Positions 57,690-64,000 of a stretch of DNA of 64,000 nucleotides are shown here, in pieces (within the stretch, counting starts at the first letter, position 1; each line of letters begins with the position of its first letter). The notes below the pieces were generated by a model, which ran no database searches, was not told the origin of the DNA, and worked only from the letters and a program-made list of their open reading frames with translations. Both the position numbers and the translations under genes were made by a program. Source of the DNA: Schistocephalus solidus (lineage: Eukaryota > Platyhelminthes > Cestoda > Diphyllobothriidea > Diphyllobothriidae). Where the stretch lies: contig WEDG01001284.1 in NCBI GenBank assembly GCA_017591395.1, forward strand, positions 1 to 64,000, given 5' to 3'.

Positions 57690-59366
57690 TCAATGTATGG
57701 CAGTGCACGCCAGACTTTTTGGCTGTTCTGTTACCAGATTTTGTCTTGGTTTGGCCAGCCTGCTGCGCTCGATGAAGTTACGAGGGTATCCGTTGGCCAT
57801 GAAAAGGCGCTGGAGGTAGCGGAGTTCTGCCCTTTTGTCGTCCGACTCGCTGCAATGTGTTTCTGCCCTTCTGTAGAGAGTTCGCACACAGCTGCGTTTG
57901 TGGCACAACGGGTGCTTACTGTGGTAACTTAAGATTTGGCGTGTGTTGGTCGCCTTCCTATAAACCGTAGTTTTTATGTGCCCGTTGGATTTTCGATGGA
58001 CAAGAACATCCAGGAATGGCAGTTGGTTGTTAATTTCGGCCTCCATTGTGAATTGGATGTCCGGGAAGACGGAATTCAGGACGCTATGGAATTCTTCGAT
58101 CATTTCTCGTTTGATGATGACAAAGGTATCGTCGATGTATCGAGTCCAAAACGTTGGCCTGTATTTTTTGAAAACCAGAGTCTCAAGCTTTTGGAGAACT
58201 GCCTCAGCGATGAAGCCCGAGAGCGGCGATCCCATTGGCGTCCCTCTGATCTGCTCGTACATGGTCCCCTCGAAGGTGAAGTACGTCTTCAGACAGAATT
58301 TTAAGAGTTGGACAAGATGTCCCCGCTTCACCGACTCGCCTGCATCATCGTACTGCTTCTCAAGCAATTCGCTTACCGTTTTGACTGCTAAGTCCTGCGG
58401 GATTGAAGTGAAGAGAGAGGTGACATCAAATGACACCATGACCTCGTCGGCGGTGAGTTGCATCCCCCTGAGCCTTTCCAGGAACTGAGTAGCTGAAGTG
58501 ACCGTTGTGGCTGCGCCCGAGGTGAGAGACTTCAGGTGTCGGAACAACCATTTAGCCAGATTGAATGTTGGTGCACCACGCAATGACACAATTGGACGGA
58601 GGGGAATATCGGCCTTGTGTACTTTTGGTAATCCGTAGAACCTTGCTGCGGCCGCATCAGATGGTTTTACAGCCAGTCTTACCGACTTACTTATTACTTT
58701 GTTTGTCTGCATATCGGCAAGCATTTTGTCTAGCTGTATCATCAGCTTCTTCATCGGTTCACCATCGCATTGAAGATATGCCTGTCGGTCTTCCAGCAGG
58801 TTGTTGGCCTTCTGAATATAGTCGGTCTTATCCAAGACGACTGTAGAACGTCCTTTGTCCGCTGGTAGTATCACAATACTCGTGTCAGCTCTCAGTCTCT
58901 TGACAGCATCCTGCTCCACTCTGGTAATAATTGTGCGTGGTTTATGCGCCATTACCAAGGCGGTTACCTGTTGCCGAACAAGGTGTTTTGTTTCATCGGA
59001 TTCCCCGGTTTGTTTGAGAATTGATTCGACTGTGGCAACGAGGTTAACCGGATCGGCGTCTGTGGTATTGAAGCAAGCCTCATGACTCAGAACCTTCAGC
59101 TGTCCAGGCGTCAACTGTTTAGAGGACAGATTGTGGACTAGGACATCAGTCTCGTCCTCAGGTGAGTGGCTTATATTTCGCAGCTTATCCGCCAGATCCG
59201 CATCTCGTTTTGCCCGTAATTCTCTGGCTCGTCTACTTATCACATGTCGAAAAAGCGTAGCTCCGTCTTCGCCAATGAGTTCAGCGCACTTTGCAACCGC
59301 TTGGCTCAAAACCCCGTTATATTTCCGCAATCGAAGATGGCAGTCCTGGAGGAGCGCCCGTATCAT
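57690..59366 (-). CDS. PLE2 reverse transcriptase frame
   Basis: A 558-codon minus-strand frame. Motifs in order: IVILPADKGRSTVVLDKTDY, FYGLPKVHKADIPLRPIVS, MVSFDVTSLFTSIPQ (motif A), RGTPMGSPLSGFIAEAVLQ (motif B), RYIDDTFVIIK (motif C, about 58,128-58,139), NNQLPFLDVLVHRKSNGH and HPLCHKRSCVRTLYRRAETH. All catalytic Asp residues are present. The frame starts after a shift near 59,366 and runs off phase at the AAAAAG run near 57,715, so it lacks both its natural N-terminus and the joined endonuclease. It may still be translated as a fragment, but an active element is unlikely. Confidence 0.88.
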   Translation of the reverse strand: MIRALLQDCHLRLRKYNGVLSQAVAKCAELIGEDGATLFRHVISRRARELRAKRDADLADKLRNISHSPEDETDVLVHNLSSKQLTPGQLKVLSHEACFNTTDADPVNLVATVESILKQTGESDETKHLVRQQVTALVMAHKPRTIITRVEQDAVKRLRADTSIVILPADKGRSTVVLDKTDYIQKANNLLEDRQAYLQCDGEPMKKLMIQLDKMLADMQTNKVISKSVRLAVKPSDAAAARFYGLPKVHKADIPLRPIVSLRGAPTFNLAKWLFRHLKSLTSGAATTVTSATQFLERLRGMQLTADEVMVSFDVTSLFTSIPQDLAVKTVSELLEKQYDDAGESVKRGHLVQLLKFCLKTYFTFEGTMYEQIRGTPMGSPLSGFIAEAVLQKLETLVFKKYRPTFWTRYIDDTFVIIKREMIEEFHSVLNSVFPDIQFTMEAEINNQLPFLDVLVHRKSNGHIKTTVYRKATNTRQILSYHSKHPLCHKRSCVRTLYRRAETHCSESDDKRAELRYLQRLFMANGYPRNFIERSRLAKPRQNLVTEQPKSLACTAIH

Positions 59367-59640
59367 TCGCCCACCGTTTGGTCAGACTTGTGTTCACCGG
59401 TGGCCTGTAAGACAAGCTCTTCGGAAGCACGTAGTTGTCAAGGCATCTGTGGAGGAACTGGATTTGCGCGTACGTAGATGACACACGAAGGGCAAAGGTT
59501 TCCCAACGTCGTGCTGACTCAAGCGCTTCGCGCCTGAAGATATTGCTGATAGAAGCGAAGATGCGTGTCCCCGGACATAAATGAGAAAAAAAGGCGATCT
59601 CAGGGACTATAGGTGTATTGTCCTGACGTTTCAAAAGCAT
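59317..59640 (-). pseudogene. PLE2 N-terminal fragment
   Basis: The minus-strand frame reads IQFLHRCLDNYVLPKSLSYR, homologous to the PLE1 start FLHRCRDRGILPKSL, then slips out of phase near 59,366 where the long RT frame takes over. Upstream residues come from the pLTR and may not be translated. The function of this region in PLEs is unclear to me. Confidence 0.7.
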
Positions 59641-59649
59641 ACAAGCTTC

Positions 59650-61033
59650 GCGTTACTTCGGCTACTCAGTTCTGAACGGCTCAAAGGGGATGCGACTCAG
59701 AGCTGACGAGGTCATGGGTGTCATTTGATGTCACCTCTCACTTAAACCAACTGCCATTCCTGGATGTTCTTGTCCATCGAAAATCCAACGGCCACATAAA
59801 AACTACGGTTTATAGGAAGGCGACCAACACACGCCAAATCTTAAGTTACCACAGTAAGCACCCGTTGTGCCACAAACGCAGCTGTGTGCGAACTCTCTAC
59901 AGAAGGGCAGAAACACATTGCAGCGAGTCGGACGACAAAAGGGCAGAACTCCGCTACCTCCAGCGCCTTTTCATGGCCAACGGATACCCTCGTAACTTCA
60001 TCGAGCGCAGCAGGCTGGCCAAACCAAGACAAAATCTGGTAACAGAACAGCCAAAGTCTGGCGTGCACTGCCATACATTGACGGCGTCTCTGAGGCAGTT
60101 TCCCGCCTCCTCAGACCGCTGGGGATCGGAATCGCCCATCGACCGGATTCAACCATTCGGAATCTAGTTATGAGACCGAAAGCCCCCCTTCCACGAGGTG
60201 AGACGTCAAACATCATCTACCGGATCCAATGTGACTCCTGTGAAGTTAACTACGTGTTACCGAACACGTGCGGGCAGTGAGGAGAATGGACCCATTGTCC
60301 CTGGTGGCGGAACACTGTGCAAACTCTGGGCACACGTTCGCCTTCCAAAACGCCGAAATCCTGGGTCGAGGAAATGACCGCGTAACCAGGGGAAACAATC
60401 GAAGCCTGGCACACTGAGCCTACGTCGATCAACCGTTGTGTCGCCCTTCCGGCAGCCTACCAGGCCCTCCGGGCGCAGCTCATCGAACGTAAGAGCAAAC
60501 ACGGAATTAGGCCAAACGTGAATTCCACCGCGGGAGAACCTAGGACGGATATGCACCTAACCACGCCACAATTCGGGGCCGACGAAGGCGCAGTCATGAT
60601 TACCGCCGCATCAATTACTACCCCGACAGACGAGGAGACATGCACTCAGGACACAAACATGACTATCGACCCAGGGCGCCAATTAAGGTCAATGCGGACC
60701 CAGACAATGGCCGCTCCCCTCAACGAGAGACATGTGAACTGACAGCGATTTCCTCCTCCCCTCCATTCTTCACCCCGGTGGCTACAGAGATGATTCCTGT
60801 GTGTATGCCAGTAAAGAACGCCAAAGCCAACTAAGGACTCCCCCACCCCGTCCTCCTATAGTGAACACTGTTAAGGTAAACCCGTACAATCAACCCTGTG
60901 TTACAAACTGGCTATCACCCCCTATAAATACAGTGAGACGCGGTACGATAATCACCTCCAACGTTGGAAGCTTGTAGTCTTTTGAAATGTCAGGACAATA
61001 CACCTATAGTCCCTGAGATCGCCCTTAATTCTC
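59650..61033 (+). mobile_element. PLE3: 5'-truncated PLE, inverted relative to PLE2
   Basis: This copy is closely related to PLE2 but on the plus strand, starting at the PLE2 5' end. It begins inside RT motif A (SFDVTS, 59,724) and jumps directly to NQLPFLDVLVHRKSNGH, an internal RT deletion of well over 100 codons. It continues through HPLCHKRSCVRTLYRRAE. The GIY-YIG part has NIIYRIQCDSC but lacks ~28 bp covering YVGETGK. The 3' end has the pLTR with a decayed hammerhead (60,955-61,003) and a (TA)n tract at 61,034-61,056. It cannot encode active proteins. Confidence 0.88.
60955..61003 (+). ncRNA. PLE3 pLTR hammerhead-like remnant
   Basis: Equivalent to the PLE2 motif at 56,751-56,793. The core reads CCAACGT, the stem II loop is rearranged (TTGTAGTC), and GAAATGTCAGG replaces GAAACGTCAGG. 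Several invariant positions are lost, so it should be inactive. Confidence 0.5.
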
Positions 61034-61056
61034 ATATATATATATATATATATATA

Positions 61057-61112
61057 TGAAATGGAACCGACAAAGACAAGAGAGACCGGAATGGCCATTT
61101 CTGGCTTATTAG
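61057..61112 (-). repeat. SatA fragment next to (TA)n
   Basis: GAAATGGAACCGACAAAGAC through TTATTAGCC matches the SatA unit from its outer end to stem II of the hammerhead region. It then joins family B abruptly at about 61,113. The fragment is almost identical to young array monomers. Confidence 0.85.
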
Positions 61113-61506
61113 CCATGACTTGGAAGGTTGCCAACTGACGGGATAACTCGGACCGCGTGGTCAGCCCAATGTGTGTTTTGTGTGGAGTGGCTGACTGGCG
61201 GACTGAGAGTCAGGCTGCAATGGCTCCTTCTTAATGTGGTCTTTATGACACTGTCAATCTGTGGGATCCGTGCCAGGTGTGGTGGCATGCCCAGGGGCGG
61301 CTCCGACCGCGCCAGCCACCTGCGTCCTCTCCCACCTCCGGTCTTCTTGACTCTGTCTCGACACCGGGTTCAGGTGGGGGAGGAAAGAGAGTGCCTTAGC
61401 TGCAGCTTCTATCACTTAAAACTAATTCACGCGCAAGTCACCGCCCCTGCACCAACCTTCCGTGGAGCATACGATGGACATCGTCGAAATCGACGGTCGA
61501 ACTGTC
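61113..61506 (+). repeat. Family B repeat copy
   Basis: This single monomer runs from GACTTGGAAGGTTGCC to ACGGTCGAACTGTCG, very similar to 24,611-25,010. It has a GTGGCTGACTGGCGGAC A-box-like segment and GGGATCCGTGCC B-box-like segment. It lies between two SatA fragments, suggesting it inserted into, or recombined with, a SatA copy. Confidence 0.8.
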
Positions 61507-61641
61507 GAGCTGTCATCAGCCAGTCATACCCAATCCCAAGCGTGGCACACCTGGGATTCGAACCCGCGACCTTTGGTATTTTAGTCGATCGCTCTACCAT
61601 TGAGCCACGGGCTCGTTGTTTTGTCGGTTGTGATCGGGAAT
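61507..61641 (-). repeat. SatA fragment
   Basis: From TGTCATCAGCCAGTC through the tRNA-like head (GGATTCGAACC, ACCATTGAGCCA) to GATCGGGAAT, in array orientation. It ends at an inversion point where CCCAGGTGTGCC of the opposite strand begins. It matches the youngest array monomers, sharing GGCACACCTGGGATTCG with the one at 17.8 kb. Confidence 0.85.
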
Positions 61642-62149
61642 CCCAGGTGTGCCACACTTGGGATTGGGTTTGACTGGCTGATGACGTCTAATAAGCCGGA
61701 AATAGCCACCCATGTCACCCTGCTCTTTGTCGGTTCCATTTCATCATATGCTATATGTCGCTATGCGACCGCCTGCGAGGGCTCTAGTCTGAGCTCCAGG
61801 GCATAACGGAACATACCTGTTCCTTAAGCAGATCGGTGAGCCCCACACTATCATCATATTCCCGATCACAACCGAAAAACAACAAGCCCGTGGCTCAATG
61901 GTGGAGCTTTCGACTCAAATACCAAAGGTCGCCGGTTCGAATCCCAGGTGTGCCACGCTTGGGATTGGGTATGACTGGCTGATGACGACTAATAAGCCAG
62001 AAATGGTCATTTTGGTCTCCCTTGTCCTTTCGGTTCCATTTCATCATATGATACACATCGCTATCCGACCGCCTGTGAGGGCTCTAGTCTGAGCTCCAGA
62101 GCACAATGGAACATATATGTTCCTTAAGCAGATCGGTGAGCCCCACACT

Positions 62150-62151
<2 letters not shown>
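61642..62151 (+). repeat. SatA copies in inverted orientation, ~1.7 monomers
   Basis: Plus-strand SatA sequence. A first hammerhead region near 61,667-61,712 is degraded. A second tRNA-like head lies at about 61,888-61,945, followed by a hammerhead region at 61,973-62,017 with CTGATGA at 61,979-61,985 and GAAA intact. In that copy stem I is GACTGG/TTGGTC, still fully paired if G-U is allowed. Ends in (TA)n at 62,152-62,202. Confidence 0.85.

Positions 62152-62202
<51 letters not shown>
62152..62202. repeat. (TA)n tract between SatA and PLE4a
   Basis: A pure TA run of about 50 bp. The plus-strand SatA copy ends on its left and the 3' tail of minus-strand PLE4a ends on its right. Confidence 0.97.
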
Positions 62203-62206
<4 letters not shown>

Positions 62207-62870
62207 GCATTTCAGAAAAATTTAATTAAATTAAGTTGAGTTCTTTGGGAACGAAATAACTTTATTTTATAAATTTTCGAATTTCGTGCCTCAGTTCTTC
62301 GTCAGACAAATGAGTGATGTACAGAAAACAGTTAACCTTAAATAATGCCTAACACAAGATTCTATGGTTGGCTAAAGTTTGAGCCAATAGACGTCCAGAG
62401 TTTTAAGTTATCCTGTCAATAGTGGCTGTTTTCGCCTCACTTGACCTTGAGAAATTTGTAATTGGCATCTTAATCGATATGCCTTTTAATGCATGCCTCG
62501 TCTGACTGCATTGCTCCAGTAATTCGCGGCCCTTCCTTGTTGGGCAGGCGCCAACGATGTGGGTATCCTCCCATACAAATAGGTGTCCTGTGTCCAGTGT
62601 GTGCATGGCTACCTGAGATAAGGGTTCTCGTCTCCTCACCGCTAACTGATGTTCATGTAAGCGGGTGGATAGAGATTTCGCGGTTTGGCACAATAAACAG
62701 CATCACAACTGGTACATGGTATTTTGTAGACGACTTCTTTTCTATTGAAAAAGCCAACCCTGTCCTTAGGGTGTACAAGCTGGGTGCGCAAAGTTGGTGT
62801 AGGTTTGTGCGATATTTGTATATGGTGTTTCTTGAGCTGTCTTTCAACGAGCTCAGATACATTTTTTACA
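62203..62870 (-). mobile_element. PLE4a: PLE 3' fragment with endonuclease and ribozyme
   Basis: The minus-strand 3' part of a third PLE lineage. It reads SELVERQLKKHHIQISHKP, then NRKEVVYKIPCTSCDAVY (GIY-YIG start with CxxC), then a shift near 62,690, then STRLHEHQLAVRRREPLSQV and GRELLEQCSQ. The YIG triplet is lost around the shift. The 3' end carries a hammerhead motif and meets (TA)n. It is truncated at about 62,870, head-to-head with PLE4b. Confidence 0.85.
62266..62310 (-). ncRNA. PLE4a hammerhead ribozyme motif
   Basis: On the minus strand: stem I TTTGT pairs with ATAAA (5 bp, one G-U). Core CTGACGA is exact (62,299-62,305). Stem II is weak (GAA/TTC plus irregular pairs). Core GAAA is at 62,275-62,278, helix III AATT (from the last A of GAAA) is loopless, and cleavage is predicted after TTT. 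The layout and 45-nt span match PLE1, supporting a shared ancestor despite different flanks. Confidence 0.7.
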
Positions 62871-64000
62871 TATGGTGAAAAGAAAGCATTAAATTCACTT
62901 AAGAAAGATGAAAACACTATAATTTTGCCTGCCGACAAAGGAGGTTCCACGGCTATTTTAAACAAGACGGAGTAAATAGATAAGATGACATCAATTTTAA
63001 CGGATAACTAAACTTAAATGCCCCTAACTACTGACCCCACAAAGTCACAAAACTCAAATATCGAGAAGGTATTGAAACGCCTCAAAGGAAGAAAATAAAT
63101 TTCTGGAAAACTGGCTAAATCCTTGAAGCAGGATGAACCTACGATTGCCAAAATATACGGACTTCCCAAAGTTCACAAACATGGCGTTCCGCTGCGACCG
63201 ATAGTCTCCTTAATCGGTGCAGCAAATTATAAGATTTCCAAGTGGCTATTTCATCAACTCAACCCACTTACAAAGAACTGTGAATCCTCTTTCAAAAGCA
63301 CGCTACAGTTCCTCGAGAACATAAAAGACTTTAAAATTGCAAATGACGAAATAATGGTGTCATTTGATGTTATTTTTTTATTTACGTATATCCCTCTGGA
63401 CATAGCGAGGACTTGTACTACAGAACTCCTACAGGCCTACTCTACCGATGTACCTGCGGAAGTCCTCTTGGATTTCCTCTATATTTGCCTTGAAATAAAC
63501 TTTTCCTTTGCTAAAAATTATTATCGATAACTAGAAGGCGCCCCTATGGGTTCGCCAATATCCGGTTTTTTTTGCTGAGGCTGTGATGCAGAAACTAGAG
63601 GCTACAGCTCTCCCCAGAATTAACCCGAGATTGTGGCTACGCTAAGTGGACGATACATTTGTTATCGTCAAAAAAATTCAACTTTAACCACTCTGCAAAA
63701 ATCTGAACTCCACGTTCCCAGGAATGCAATTCACCATCGAAACAGAAGTTTATGAACGACTCCCTTTCTTAGATGTCCTCGTACGTAGAAAGACAGACGG
63801 GACACTACATACCTCAGTCTATCGTAAAGATACATACTCCGAGGTCAGTTTATATTTTGGGAGTAACCACCCCATGTCTTACAAACGTAGCTCGGTTAAA
63901 AACTTGCTAAGTCGAGCAAAAACTCACTGTTCCGATGAAGAAAAATATCGAACAGAAATGAAATACCTTTTCAAATTATGTTCCCGAAATGGATATCCTC
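62870..64000 (+). mobile_element. PLE4b: PLE reverse-transcriptase fragment, runs off window
   Basis: Plus-strand PLE RT, head-to-head with PLE4a. It reads KDENTIILPADKGGSTAILNKTE (62,907-62,972, then a stop), AKIYGLPKVHKHGVPLRPIV (63,147), MVSFDVIFLFTYIP (63,355) and APMGSPISGFF (63,540). Then YVDDTFVIVKK is broken by a stop (63,643), and LPFLDVLVRRKTDGT and NHPMSYKRSSVKNL run on to the window end. At least three stops and two frameshifts make it a pseudogene. The 3' part lies outside the window. Confidence 0.85.

Larger units (their letters stand above)
56715..59650 (-). mobile_element. PLE2: Penelope-like element with pLTR ends
   Basis: This is a near full-length element on the minus strand. 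A ~70-bp segment (GAAACGTCAGGACAATAC to GAGATCGCC) occurs near both ends in the same orientation (59,582-59,650 and 56,716-56,793), as expected for PLE pseudo-LTRs. Between them are an N-terminal frame, a long RT frame and a GIY-YIG domain. Frameshifts near 59,366, 57,740 and 57,595 disable the protein. It is the least damaged PLE here, with a 558-codon RT frame. Confidence 0.9.

Noticed and set aside
57936..59481. Plus-strand frames across PLE2 (up to 170 codons)
   Set aside because: They are antisense shadows of the 558-codon PLE2 RT frame, which carries all catalytic motifs on the minus strand.

Overview
This window looks like animal, most likely flatworm, repeat-dense nuclear DNA. I found no intact cellular protein gene, no genuine tRNA or rRNA gene and no bacterial-type operon. 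The flatworm assignment is inference. It rests on Penelope-like elements (PLEs) with GIY-YIG endonucleases, an RTE-like LINE with a C2H2 zinc-finger tail, and a tandem Pol III/hammerhead-type satellite reminiscent of the Smalpha elements of schistosomes. A tapeworm or fluke is my best guess; I cannot name the species.

Layout. 1-1,270: no recognised gene. 1,271-1,747: a LINE reverse-transcriptase scrap. 1,748-18,455: a tandem array of about 56 monomers of ~302 bp (called SatA here), ending in one inverted monomer (18,456-18,785) and a (TA)n tract. 18,794-19,490: a dimer of a 352-bp repeat (family C). 19,504-19,575: a PLE-tail-like scrap. 19,624-24,247: a decayed LINE with endonuclease, reverse transcriptase and zinc-finger tail. 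24,250-25,035: a dimeric SINE-like repeat (family B). 25,035-53,700: mostly non-coding DNA with old scattered copies of families B, C and D (an AT-rich repeat), SatA-related SINEs, duplications and microsatellites. 53,957-64,000: a nest of PLE copies (PLE1, PLE2, PLE3, PLE4a, PLE4b) separated by (TA)n tracts, with fresh SatA and family B copies between them.

How the parts may work together. Read on the minus strand, each SatA monomer has a tRNA-like head (A box and B box) followed by a 45-nt motif that fits a hammerhead ribozyme core: CTGATGA, a 4-bp stem II, GAAA, a palindromic helix III and a 6-bp stem I. The PLE ends carry their own hammerhead motifs: clear in PLE1 (56,561-56,605, plus) and PLE4a (62,266-62,310, minus), degenerate in PLE2 and PLE3. 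PLEs, SatA and family B all abut (TA)n tracts. The most interesting hypothesis is that SatA is a non-autonomous, Pol III-transcribed, self-cleaving element mobilised by the PLE machinery and then amplified as a satellite. The motifs are visible in the sequence; ribozyme activity and PLE mobilisation are inference.
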